DNA from: Desertivibrio insolitus
GTDB lineage: Bacteria; Actinomycetota; Actinomycetes; Actinomycetales; Microbacteriaceae
Length of the DNA stretch: 64,000 bases
Assembly: GCF_017355965.1 (NCBI RefSeq)
Contig: NZ_JAFIQW010000002.1
Span: forward strand, 269,170 to 333,169
Direction of reading: 5' to 3'
Position 1 is the stretch's first letter; each line of letters begins with the position of its first letter. Positions 17,284 to 25,352 of this stretch are shown in pieces. Under the pieces are notes generated by a model, which was not told where the DNA came from, did not search any database, and worked only from the letters and a program-made list of their open reading frames with translations. The translations under genes were made by a program, and so were the position numbers.

Positions 17284-19103
17284 CAGTACTTCCTCTCCAT
17301 GGGCTGGTAGCGAGTCATGACGACGGGCTTCCAGTCGAGTCGGATGTGGTCCTCGGCGACCGACGAGTGCGGGTCGCCCGTGAGGTACGCCATCGTGTGC
17401 TGCATGTAGTTCTCGTCGTCGCGCTTCGGGTAGTCGTCGCGCATGTGACCACCGCGGGACTCCTTGCGGTTGCGCGCGGAGAGCACGACCACCTCGGCGA
17501 GGTCGAGGAGGAACCCGAGCTCGATGGCCTCGAGCAGGTCGGTGTTGAACCGCTTGCCCTTGTCCTGCACGCTGACGTTGCGGTACCGCTCACGCAGGTT
17601 CGCGATCACCTGGGTGACCTCGGCCAGCGACTCGTCGGTGCGGAACACCTGGGCGTTGCGGTCCATGGTGTCCTGCAGCTCCTTGCGGATCGCCGAGACG
17701 CGCTCGGTGCCGGTGGAGTTGCGGAGCTGCTCGACCATGTCACGCACGGCACCGGCCGGGTTCTTCGGCAGCGGCGTGAAGTCGACGGTCTTGGCGTACT
17801 CCACGGCGTTGTTGCCGGCGCGCTTGCCGAACACGTTGATGTCGAGGAGTGAGTTCGTGCCGAGACGGTTCGAGCCGTGCACCGAGACGCACGCGCACTC
17901 GCCAGCGGCGTAGAGACCCGGCACGACGGTGTCGTTGTCGCGGAGCACCTCGGCCTTGACGTTGGTCGGGATGCCGCCCATCGCGTAGTGCGCGGTCGGC
18001 ATGACCGGCACCGGCTCGACGACGGGGTCGACGCCGAGGTAGGTGCGCGCGAACTCCGTGATGTCGGGGAGCTTGGTCTCGAGCACCTCGGCACCGAGGT
18101 GGGTGCAGTCGAGGAGCACGTAGTCCTGGTTCGGCCCGGCGCCGCGGCCCTCGGCGACCTCCTGCACCATGCAGCGCGACACGATGTCGCGCGGGGCGAG
18201 GTCCTTGATGGTCGGGGCGTAGCGCTCCATGAAGCGCTCACCGTCGCGGTTGCGCAGGATCGCGCCCTCACCACGGGCACCCTCGGTGAGGAGGATGCCG
18301 AGGCCGGCGAGACCGGTCGGGTGGAACTGGAAGAACTCCATGTCCTCGAGCGGCAGGCCCTTGCGCCAGATGATGCCGACGCCGTCACCGGTGAGGGTGT
18401 GAGCGTTCGAGGTCGTCTTGTAGATCTTGCCGAAGCCGCCGGTCGCGAAGACGATCGACTTGGCCTGGAAGACGTGCAGCTCACCGGTGGCGAGCTCGTA
18501 GGCGACCACGCCCGAGGGGGTCGGGACCTTCTTCTTGAACGGCCCGGGCGAGACATCCGTCATCACCAGGTCGAGCACGTAGAACTCGTTGAAGAAGTTG
18601 ATGCCGTGCTTGACGCAGTTCTGGTACAGCGTCTGCAGGATCATGTGGCCGGTGCGGTCGGCGGCGTAGCAGGCCCGGCGCACCGGGTTCTTGCCGTGCT
18701 CGGCCGTGTGACCGCCGAAGCGGCGCTGGTCGATCTTGCCGTCGGGCGTGCGGTTGAAGGGCAGGCCCATGTTCTCGAGGTCGAGGACGGCGTCGATCGC
18801 CTCCTTCGCCAGGATCTCGGCCGCGTCCTGGTCGACGAGGTAGTCGCCGCCCTTGACGGTGTCGAAGGTGTGCCACTCCCAGCTGTCCTCCTCCACGTTC
18901 GCGAGCGCCGCGGCCATGCCGCCCTGCGCCGCGCCCGTGTGGGAACGCGTGGGGTAGAGCTTCGAGATGACCGCGGTCTTCGCCTTCGGTCCGGCCTCGA
19001 TGGCGGCGCGCATGCCGGCGCCGCCCGCTCCAACGATGACGACGTCGTACTGGTGGTAGTGCACGCCGTCGACGAGCGTGCTCTCTGTGGTGTTATCAGC
19101 CAT
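17283..19103 (-). CDS. sdhA: Succinate dehydrogenase flavoprotein subunit
   Basis: A 606-residue FAD protein that oxidises succinate to fumarate. The dinucleotide-binding site is [17 protein letters not shown] (about 19-35), the histidine for covalent FAD lies in [15 protein letters not shown] (about 54-68), and active-site residues sit in HPTGLAG and in the HYAMGGIPT and [13 protein letters not shown] segments. The ATG at 19103 lies 3 nt beyond the sdhD stop. Within the operon sdhCDAB it forms the soluble head with SdhB on the cytoplasmic side of the membrane. Confidence 0.97.
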   Translation of the reverse strand: MADNTTESTLVDGVHYHQYDVVIVGAGGAGMRAAIEAGPKAKTAVISKLYPTRSHTGAAQGGMAAALANVEEDSWEWHTFDTVKGGDYLVDQDAAEILAKEAIDAVLDLENMGLPFNRTPDGKIDQRRFGGHTAEHGKNPVRRACYAADRTGHMILQTLYQNCVKHGINFFNEFYVLDLVMTDVSPGPFKKKVPTPSGVVAYELATGELHVFQAKSIVFATGGFGKIYKTTSNAHTLTGDGVGIIWRKGLPLEDMEFFQFHPTGLAGLGILLTEGARGEGAILRNRDGERFMERYAPTIKDLAPRDIVSRCMVQEVAEGRGAGPNQDYVLLDCTHLGAEVLETKLPDITEFARTYLGVDPVVEPVPVMPTAHYAMGGIPTNVKAEVLRDNDTVVPGLYAAGECACVSVHGSNRLGTNSLLDINVFGKRAGNNAVEYAKTVDFTPLPKNPAGAVRDMVEQLRNSTGTERVSAIRKELQDTMDRNAQVFRTDESLAEVTQVIANLRERYRNVSVQDKGKRFNTDLLEAIELGFLLDLAEVVVLSARNRKESRGGHMRDDYPKRDDENYMQHTMAYLTGDPHSSVAEDHIRLDWKPVVMTRYQPMERKY

Positions 19104-19106
19104 GTT

Positions 19107-19553
19107 CTAGGGGGCCGCGCAGAACGACGGCAGCAGGTCTGCCGAGGCGCCGGCCGGGCACGGGTCGAACGTGTAGATCACGAGGGTCCCGAGCAGGAGG
19201 AGCATCGCGGTGCTGAGGCCGTTGGCCCAGTGCAGCACGCGGCGGATGGTGGGGTTGTACGCGTAGTCGTTCGTGATGGTGCGCATGCCGTTCGCGCCGT
19301 GCAGCAGCGCGAGCCAGAGCAGGAGCGTGTCCCACACGATGAAGAAGGGGTTCGCCCACTTGCCGGCGACGAACGCGAAGTCGATCGCGTTGACGCCCTC
19401 GCCGGCGACGAGGTTCACGAAGAGGTGACCGAAGATCAGCACCACGAGCACGACGCCCGAGGCGCGCATGTAGATCCAGCCCCACTTCTCGAAGTTGGTG
19501 CTGCGACGGGCGACGCGCGCGCTGCGCGGGGCCTCGACCTGTTCGGTGGTCAT
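19107..19553 (-). CDS. sdhD: Succinate dehydrogenase membrane anchor subunit
   Basis: A 148-residue membrane protein with three hydrophobic segments (ASGVVLVVLIFGHLFVNLV, FFIVWDTLLLWLALLHGANG, STAMLLLLGTLVIYTF). Histidines in FGHLF and LLHGAN are positioned to ligate heme b and line the quinone site. It anchors the SdhAB head with SdhC. It sits between sdhC and sdhA with a 3-nt gap on one side and 5 nt on the other, so the operon is compact. Confidence 0.92.
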   Translation of the reverse strand: MTTEQVEAPRSARVARRSTNFEKWGWIYMRASGVVLVVLIFGHLFVNLVAGEGVNAIDFAFVAGKWANPFFIVWDTLLLWLALLHGANGMRTITNDYAYNPTIRRVLHWANGLSTAMLLLLGTLVIYTFDPCPAGASADLLPSFCAAP

Positions 19554-19558
19554 CGTCG

Positions 19559-20014
19559 TCAGCCTCCGAAGACGTGCATGAGGTGGCGGGGGAGGAAGCC
19601 TGCGAGCAGGACCACCCAGAGGGCGATCACGGCCCAGAACATCAGGCGGTGGTACTTGGTGCCGACGCTCCAGAAGTCGATCAGGATGATGCGCAGACCG
19701 TTCAGGGCGTGGAACCCGATCGCGGCGACGAGGCCGGCCTCACCGAGACCCATGATCGGCGTCTTGTAGGTGTTGATGACCGCGTTGTAGGCCTCGGGGC
19801 TCACTCGCACCAGCGCGGTGTCGAGGATGTGCACGAGCAGGAAGAAGTAGATCGCGACGCCGGTGATCCGGTGCAGCACCCACGACCACATGCCTTCGCG
19901 ACCGCGGTAGACGGTGCCCCGCGGCCCGCGGTGAGGAAGCGTTTCCCGCTTCGTCACAGTCTTCATCGGCGTCGTTGTGACCACGCCCAGAAGTGTATTC
20001 GGTACGTCCCCCAT
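19559..20014 (-). CDS. sdhC: Succinate dehydrogenase cytochrome b556 subunit
   Basis: A 151-residue membrane subunit. The SdhC signature RGREGMWSWVLHRITGVAIY precedes three hydrophobic segments, with heme-region histidines in LHRITG and LVHILDTAL. Start choice is uncertain: the ATG at 20014 gives a short extra N-terminus, and an internal ATG at 19966 starts nearer the conserved part; neither has a strong ribosome site. It is the first gene of sdhCDAB. Two palindromic motifs lie within 45 bp upstream and could bind a regulator. Confidence 0.9.
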   Translation of the reverse strand: MGDVPNTLLGVVTTTPMKTVTKRETLPHRGPRGTVYRGREGMWSWVLHRITGVAIYFFLLVHILDTALVRVSPEAYNAVINTYKTPIMGLGEAGLVAAIGFHALNGLRIILIDFWSVGTKYHRLMFWAVIALWVVLLAGFLPRHLMHVFGG

Positions 20015-20020
20015 CCGCTG

Positions 20021-20036
20021 GTTAGGGGTCCCTAAC
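20021..20036. promoter_or_regulatory. Candidate operator upstream of sdhC
   Basis: Perfect inverted repeat GTTAGGG-GT-CCCTAAC, 7-22 bp upstream of the sdhC ATG. A second, imperfect palindrome (TCTTGACGTCGAGA) follows at about 20039-20052. The binding protein is unknown. Confidence 0.45.
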
Positions 20037-20129
20037 TGTCTTGACGTCGAGACACCGTCTCCCTAGGGGTGAGGCGGGGGCGGATGCCGCGGGCTCGAGG
20101 CATCCGCGGGTCGGCTCCGACCAGCGCCA

Positions 20130-21269
20130 TCAGCCCTGCCTGCCGACGCCCGCCGGCGTGCGCGCGTCCATCGCGACCCGGTACCACTCGAGCAGGTCGT
20201 CGCACACCGACTCCCACGAGCGCTCACGCACCTTGCGCCGGCCCGCCTCGCCCATCCGCGCCCGCAGCGCGGGGTCGTGGGTGAGCAGTGCGACGAACGT
20301 ACGCATGCGCTCCTCGCCGATAACATCGAAGAGGAAGCCGTCCTCTCCGTGCGCGACGAGGTCGATCGGGCCGCCGGCGTGCGGCGCGACGACCGGAACG
20401 CCCGAGGCGTGCGCCTCCTGCAGCGTCTGCCCGAACGTCTCCTCGTTGCCGGTGTGCACGAAGAGGTCGAACGCGGCATAGGCGTCGGCGAGCTCGTCGC
20501 CGGTGAGCTTGCCGAGATAGGTGACGGGCATGTCGTGCAGTGCCCGCTCGACGGAGGGGAGTGCCGGGCCGTGCCCGACCAGGGCGAGACGAATGCCGCG
20601 GAGCCCGCGTAGCGCCGCCAGGCGCTCGAGCTGCTTCTCGGGGGCGACGCGTCCGACGTAGCCGACGACGATCTCCCCGTTCGGCGCGAGCTGCTGCCGC
20701 AGGGCGACGGCGCTCGGACGCAGGCGGTTGCGCGGGTGGTAGCGCTCGAGGTCGACGCCGCGGCCCCAGCGGTGCACGCGCTCCACGCCCGCCCGCTCGA
20801 GGTCCTCGATCGAGGCCGTCGACGGCGCGAGGGTGAGATCGGCGGCGTTGTGGATCCAGCGCACGACCTTCCAGGCGAGCCCGGCGGCGCCCGTCAGTCG
20901 ATTGCGGCGCGCGTAGCCCGCGACATCCGTTTGGAAGATCGCGACGCTCGGGATACCGAGCTTGTTCGCGGCGGCGATGGCCTGCGCCCCCAGGAGAAAG
21001 GGGGAGGCGGCGTGCACGACGTCGGGCTTGAACTCGGCGAGCAGCCGCGAGACGGCGGGGTTCGGCAGCCCGACCGGGAACTGCCGGTACGCGATGGCCG
21101 GCACCTCGTGCACGGGGAAGCCCTCGAACTGCGCGGGCGCCCCGGCGGCCGGCACCACCACGATCGCGTCGTGGCCGCGGCGGCGGAGGTGCCGCAGCAC
21201 CTGCACGACGCTGCCGGAGACGCCGTTGACGGTGGGAAGGAAACTCTCGGTGACGACGGCGACGCGCAT
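20130..21269 (-). CDS. GT4 glycosyltransferase, probable mannosyltransferase
   Basis: A 379-residue GT-B fold glycosyltransferase. The N-terminal half starts RVAVVTESFLPTVNGVSGSV, typical of MgtA/PimB-type GDP-mannose-dependent enzymes; the C-terminal half has GYVGRVAPEKQLERL and the EETFGQTLQEAHASGVPVVAP motif with the donor-binding glutamates. It probably adds mannose to a lipid or cell-envelope acceptor at the inner face of the membrane. The ATG at 21269 has a GAGGGGAG site. A mannose-1-phosphate guanylyltransferase gene is divergent next to it, which supports GDP-mannose as donor. Confidence 0.85.
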   Translation of the reverse strand: MRVAVVTESFLPTVNGVSGSVVQVLRHLRRRGHDAIVVVPAAGAPAQFEGFPVHEVPAIAYRQFPVGLPNPAVSRLLAEFKPDVVHAASPFLLGAQAIAAANKLGIPSVAIFQTDVAGYARRNRLTGAAGLAWKVVRWIHNAADLTLAPSTASIEDLERAGVERVHRWGRGVDLERYHPRNRLRPSAVALRQQLAPNGEIVVGYVGRVAPEKQLERLAALRGLRGIRLALVGHGPALPSVERALHDMPVTYLGKLTGDELADAYAAFDLFVHTGNEETFGQTLQEAHASGVPVVAPHAGGPIDLVAHGEDGFLFDVIGEERMRTFVALLTHDPALRARMGEAGRRKVRERSWESVCDDLLEWYRVAMDARTPAGVGRQG

Positions 21270-21372
21270 GCGGTGCTCCCCTCGGCGGCGGTCGTGGGCG
21301 ACGCTACGCAAGAGGCATGACGCGCGAGTGAACGGTCAGTGACCCGTAGATGCTCGTCATAAGGTGGCGGGC

Positions 21373-22494
21373 ATGCCGAGGAACAACAAGCCCGTCGAGG
21401 ACTTCTACGCGATCATCCCCGCCGGAGGGATCGGCTCCCGCCTGTGGCCGCTCTCCCGCGCAGACGCGCCCAAGTTCCTCCACGACCTGACCGGCTCCGG
21501 CACCACGCTGCTGCGCGGCACCTGGGACCGTCTCGCCCCGCTCGCCGGCGACCAGCGCATCATGGTCGTGACCGGTCGCGCCCACCGCGCCGCGGTCGAG
21601 GCGCAGCTGCCCGACCTCGCCGACCACAACGTCGTGCTCGAGAGCGAGGGTAAGGACTCCACCGCCGCGATCGGGCTCGCCGCCGCGATCCTGCACAAGC
21701 GGGAGCCGGATGTCGTGGTCGGCTCGTTTGCGGCCGACCACGTGATCAACGACGTGCGCGGCTTCCGCCGCTCCGTCACCGAGGCCGTCGCCGCCGCGAA
21801 GGCCGGCTACATCGCGACCATCGGCATCGAGCCGACCGAGCCCGCGATCGGCTTCGGCTACATCAAGGCCGACGGCGACCTCGACATCCAGGGCGCCCCG
21901 AGCGCGATCAAGGCCGACAGCTTCGTCGAGAAGCCCGACCTCAAGACCGCGAAGAAGTACGTCAAGGACGGCAACTACCTCTGGAACGCGGGCATGTTCA
22001 TCGCCCGCGCCGACGTGCTGCTCGACCAGCTGAAGAAGGAGAAGCCCGAACTGCACGCCGGGCTCCTCGAGCTCGCCGCCGCCTGGGACACCTCCTCCCG
22101 CGGCGCCGTCGTCGACCAGGTCTGGCCGAACCTCGAGAAGATCGCCATCGACTACACGGTCGCCGAGCCCGCCGCCGCGCAGGGTCGCCTCGCAGTGATC
22201 CCCGCCGACTTCGACTGGGACGACGTCGGCGACTTCGCCTCGATCGCCAAGCTGCACTCCGGCGGACGCAAGTCCGACCTCGCGATCCTCGGCGAGAACG
22301 CGCGCATCCTCGCCGACTCCGCGAGTGGCATCGTCGTCAGCCAGAGCGACCGCCTCATCTCGCTGGTCGGTGTCGAGGGCATCATCGTCGTCGACACGGA
22401 TGACGCGCTGCTCGTCACCACGACCGAGCACGCCCAGCGCGTGAAGAGCGTCGTCGACGCGCTGAAGCTCAGCGGCCGCGAGGACGTGCTCTAG
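21373..22494 (+). CDS. manC: Mannose-1-phosphate guanylyltransferase
   Basis: A 373-residue nucleotidyltransferase that makes GDP-mannose from GTP and mannose 1-phosphate. The pyrophosphorylase signature is IIPAGGIGSRLWPLSR (about 14-29), followed by PKFLHDL, AADHVI, the FVEKPD catalytic lysine loop and YLWNAGMF, with FDWDDVGDF later. It lacks the C-terminal isomerase domain of longer ManC/AlgA proteins. ATG at 21373 is taken, with AAGGTGG upstream. It supplies donor for the neighbouring mannosyltransferase. Confidence 0.92.
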   Translation: MPRNNKPVEDFYAIIPAGGIGSRLWPLSRADAPKFLHDLTGSGTTLLRGTWDRLAPLAGDQRIMVVTGRAHRAAVEAQLPDLADHNVVLESEGKDSTAAIGLAAAILHKREPDVVVGSFAADHVINDVRGFRRSVTEAVAAAKAGYIATIGIEPTEPAIGFGYIKADGDLDIQGAPSAIKADSFVEKPDLKTAKKYVKDGNYLWNAGMFIARADVLLDQLKKEKPELHAGLLELAAAWDTSSRGAVVDQVWPNLEKIAIDYTVAEPAAAQGRLAVIPADFDWDDVGDFASIAKLHSGGRKSDLAILGENARILADSASGIVVSQSDRLISLVGVEGIIVVDTDDALLVTTTEHAQRVKSVVDALKLSGREDVL

Positions 22495-22645
22495 GCCACG
22501 CAGCCGCCGAAGCGGGAGCCCTCGGGTCTCCGTCTGCGGGTTCGCCTAACACCGGCAAGCGCTAGCCCGAGTCATCCGGCTAACGGAACGGTAACGACTG
22601 CCTCCGGGGCTTGATTCGGCCGAGAAGCGGATGCCGCGTGCTCAG

Positions 22646-22651
22646 TAGGTT
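22646..22651 (+). promoter_or_regulatory. -10 element, leaderless type
   Basis: TAGGTT followed by 7 nt and the ATG at 22659 of the first BMP lipoprotein gene. No Shine-Dalgarno is present. Confidence 0.5.
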
Positions 22652-22658
22652 CAGCCGC

Positions 22659-23717
22659 ATGCCTACGCTTCCCCGCGCTCTCGCCGCCACCGGCCTCGCC
22701 GGCGCCCTGTTCCTGACCGGCTGCGCCTCGGCGCCCGAGGCCGACAACAGCAACTCCGAGTCGGACTACTGCGCCCGCATGGTCACGAACTCCGGCGGCC
22801 TCGAGGACCGCTCGTTCAACCAGTCGAGCTGGGCCGGCCTCGAGCAGGCGCAGGAGGACCTCGGCATCGAGGCCGAGGTGCTCGTTTCCACCAGCGCGAA
22901 CGACCTCCAGCCCAACGTGGACCAGGCCGTCGAGTCCGGATGCCAGTTCGTGCTCACCGTCGGCTTCGAGCTCGCCGACTCGACCGCGGCCGCCGCCGAG
23001 GCGAACCCCGACACCCACTTCGCGATCGTCGACGAGATCGTCGAGGCCGACAACGTCAAGCCGATCGTGTTCGACACTGCTCAGGCCTCCTTTCTCGCCG
23101 GCTACCTCGCCGCGGGCGTGAGCCAGACCGGCGTCGTCGCGACCTTCGGCGGCGGCAACCAGCCGCCCGTCACCCTCTTCATGGACGGCTTCGTCGACGG
23201 CGTCGCGAAGTACAACGAGACGCACGGCACCCAGGTGCGCGCCCTCGGCTGGGACAAGGCCGCCCAGGACGGCCTCTTCACCGGCGACTTCGAGAACGTG
23301 AACCTCGGCCGCACGACGACCCAGTCGCTCATCGACCAGGGCGCCGACGTCATCCTGCCGGTCGCCGGTCAGGTCGGCGAGGGCGCGGCCGCCGCGGCGC
23401 TCGAGGCCGGCAACGTCTCCATCATCTGGGTCGACAACGACGGGTACGAGACCCTCGACGAGTCGTTCCGCCCGATCCTGCTCACGAGCGTGATCAAGAA
23501 CACGACCGACGCGATCATCGAGATCGTCGGCGACGACGTCGACGGCGACTTCACCAATGAGCCGTTCGTCGGCACGCTCGAGAACGAGGGCGTCGGCCTC
23601 GCGCCGTACCACGACCTCGAGAGCCGCGTCAGCCCCGAGCTCCAGGCCGAGCTCGACCAGCTCGAGCAGGACATCATCGCGGGCACCCTCGTGATCGAGA
23701 GCCCGAGCGCGCCGTAA
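22659..23717 (+). CDS. BMP-family substrate-binding lipoprotein, copy 1
   Basis: A 352-residue secreted lipoprotein. Lipobox LTGC with Cys22 follows a short hydrophobic signal. The mature part matches the BMP/PnrA family (GGLEDRSFNQSSWAGLEQA, VLTVGFELADSTAAAA, VTLFMDGFVDGV, GTLENEGVGLAPYHD), which delivers purine or other nucleosides to ABC importers. It is a close paralogue of the protein at 24158 and ends with the same ESPSA tail, so a duplication is likely. It has its own promoter and terminator and is separated from the transporter operon by repeats, so it may be regulated differently. Confidence 0.9.
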   Translation: MPTLPRALAATGLAGALFLTGCASAPEADNSNSESDYCARMVTNSGGLEDRSFNQSSWAGLEQAQEDLGIEAEVLVSTSANDLQPNVDQAVESGCQFVLTVGFELADSTAAAAEANPDTHFAIVDEIVEADNVKPIVFDTAQASFLAGYLAAGVSQTGVVATFGGGNQPPVTLFMDGFVDGVAKYNETHGTQVRALGWDKAAQDGLFTGDFENVNLGRTTTQSLIDQGADVILPVAGQVGEGAAAAALEAGNVSIIWVDNDGYETLDESFRPILLTSVIKNTTDAIIEIVGDDVDGDFTNEPFVGTLENEGVGLAPYHDLESRVSPELQAELDQLEQDIIAGTLVIESPSAP

Positions 23718-23724
23718 CCCCGTC

Positions 23725-23761
23725 GGTCGAGTAGGCGGCGAAGCCGCCGTATCGAGAGACC
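23725..23761. repeat. REP-like palindromic element, copy 2
   Basis: GGTCGAGTAG, then GGCGGC-GAA-GCCGCC as a perfect stem, then GTATCGAGAGACC. Same frame and ends as the element at 15222-15256. Confidence 0.75.
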
Positions 23762-23768
23762 CGCGCGA

Positions 23769-23802
23769 GAGGGGCGGATGTCACGCGGCATCCGCCCCTC
23801 TT
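23769..23802 (+). terminator. Terminator after BMP lipoprotein 1
   Basis: Perfect 12-bp stem GAGGGGCGGATG with its complement, 8-nt loop, then TT. Confidence 0.65.
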
Positions 23803-23810
23803 CCGCATCG

Positions 23811-23950
23811 AAGTGTCAGTTCCGCGGCCCACCCCCGCCGAATGACCCGTCGAACTGACATCTCGAGGGCGACTCGGCCTGCGGCGACCGGCGAGATGTC
23901 ACTTGTGGTGGCTCGACGCCACCCTCAGCAACCGCAACTGACATCTCGAC
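23811..23950. repeat. Cluster of AACTGACATCTCGA repeats in both orientations
   Basis: The 440-bp gap between the two BMP genes contains AAGTGTCAGTT (23811), AACTGACATCTCGA (23853), CGAGATGTCACTTG (23892) and AACTGACATCTCGAC (23937). Two are direct and two inverted. Not a tandem array; it looks like one or two folded intergenic elements or multiple operator sites. The remainder of the gap (to 24118) shows no gene. Confidence 0.6.
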
Positions 23951-24119
23951 AAGGGTTCGAATGACTCGCGCATCAAGCGATGCCCCCGCACCCACGCAAC
24001 ACACCCCTCTTATTACGCACAGATTTCGCGACAATCGCGGATTCGTAACGCTTCCGGCACAGCGGGGCCGAAGGGGCAGAGACGGCCGTGACCCTCCCGT
24101 AACGTATGGAAACAATCGA

Positions 24120-24138
24120 CCCGACGATGCCCGTCGGG
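24120..24138 (+). promoter_or_regulatory. Small hairpin in the leader of BMP lipoprotein 2
   Basis: CCCGACG and CGTCGGG pair around a 5-nt loop, 10 nt before the GGAGG ribosome site. May stabilise the leader or regulate translation. Confidence 0.4.
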
Positions 24139-24157
24139 CTGCACTTTGGAGGAAAAC

Positions 24158-25240
24158 TTGAGGACCACTCCGCGTAAGGCCGCCCTCGGCGGTCTCGCCA
24201 CCCTCAGCGCCATCGCGATGCTCGCCGGCTGTGCGTCGGCTCCCGAGGAGTCGGGCGGCGGCACCACCGAGGCCAGCGGCGACTTCCTGCCCTGCATGGT
24301 CTCCGACGCCGGTGGCTTCGACGACAAGTCGTTCAACCAGGCGGGCTTCGAGGGCCTCACGGCCGCGGCCGAGGAGTTCGGCGTGGAGCCGATCACCGTC
24401 GAGTCGGCGGATGACACGGTCTACGAGTCGAACATCAACAACTTGATCGACCAGGGCTGCACCATCATCGTGACGGTCGGCTTCCTCCTCGCCGATGCGA
24501 CCGCCGCCGCGGCCGAGGCGAACCCGGAGACGCAGTTCGCGATCGTCGACGACGCGTCGATCGACGCCGAGAACGTCAAGCCGCTGACCTTCAACACGTC
24601 GGAGGCCGCGTTCCTCGCCGGCTACGCCGCTGCCAGCTACTCGGAGACCGGCGTCGTCGGCACCTTCGGTGGCATGCAGATCCCGACGGTCACCATCTTC
24701 ATGGACGGCTTCGTCGACGGTGTGAACTACTACAACGAGCAGACCGGTGAGAACGTCCAGGCCATCGGCTGGGACGTCGCCGGCCAGACCGGCTCGTTCA
24801 CCGGTGGCTTCGCCGCCGGTACCGAGGCCCGCAACGTGGCCCAGTCGCTGATCGACCAGAACGCCGACGTCATCATGCCCGTCGGTGGCCCGATCTTCCT
24901 CAGCGCCGGTGAGGCCATCCGCGACGCCGGTCGTGAGATCGCGCTGATCGGTGTCGACTCCGACGCGTACGAGTCCGCTCCCGAGCTGTCCGACCTCTTC
25001 CTCACCTCGGTGCTGAAGGGTGTCGCCGCCGGTGTCGAGGACGTCGTCACGGCGGCCGGCAACGACGAGTACTCGGCCGAGCCCTACGTCGGCACGCTCG
25101 AGAACGACGGCGTCGGCATCGCGCCGTTCCACGACTTCGAGGACGCCGTCGACCCCGAGCTCGAGGCCACGCTCGAGGACCTGCGCCAGCAGATCATCGA
25201 CGGTGAGATCGAGGTCGAGTCGCCCTCGGCTCTGAGCTAA
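24158..25240 (+). CDS. BMP-family substrate-binding lipoprotein, copy 2
   Basis: A 360-residue lipoprotein with signal and lipobox LAGC (Cys25), then the BMP/PnrA fold (AGGFDDKSFNQAGFEGL, VTVGFLLADATAAAA, VTIFMDGFVDGVNYYN, GTLENDGVGIAPFHD). It should bind nucleosides outside the membrane and hand them to the ABC importer encoded next. The start is a TTG at 24158, chosen because GGAGG lies 4 nt upstream and it begins the signal peptide (MRTTPRKAALGG); an upstream TTG would only add MEEN. A hairpin that could attenuate transcription separates it from the ATPase gene. Confidence 0.92.
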   Translation: MRTTPRKAALGGLATLSAIAMLAGCASAPEESGGGTTEASGDFLPCMVSDAGGFDDKSFNQAGFEGLTAAAEEFGVEPITVESADDTVYESNINNLIDQGCTIIVTVGFLLADATAAAAEANPETQFAIVDDASIDAENVKPLTFNTSEAAFLAGYAAASYSETGVVGTFGGMQIPTVTIFMDGFVDGVNYYNEQTGENVQAIGWDVAGQTGSFTGGFAAGTEARNVAQSLIDQNADVIMPVGGPIFLSAGEAIRDAGREIALIGVDSDAYESAPELSDLFLTSVLKGVAAGVEDVVTAAGNDEYSAEPYVGTLENDGVGIAPFHDFEDAVDPELEATLEDLRQQIIDGEIEVESPSALS

Positions 25241-25256
25241 CAGCTCCACCACCACC

Positions 25257-25291
25257 CGTCGGGGAGGCCAGCGATGCTGGTCTCCCCGACG
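25257..25291 (+). terminator. Terminator or attenuator after BMP lipoprotein 2
   Basis: A 16-bp stem with one G-U pair (CGTCGGGGAGGCCAGC and its partner), GAT loop, followed by GCGTTTCCC. It could make the lipoprotein more abundant than the transporter. Confidence 0.65.
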
Positions 25292-25339
25292 GCGTTTCCC
25301 GGCGGACGCCCTCACGAGGGGCCGGACGCCCCGAGAGAT

Positions 25340-25345
25340 TAGATT
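25340..25345 (+). promoter_or_regulatory. -10 element, leaderless type
   Basis: TAGATT followed by 7 nt and the ATG at 25353. Supports a separate promoter for the transporter and salvage genes. Confidence 0.5.
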
Positions 25346-25352
25346 GGGCACC

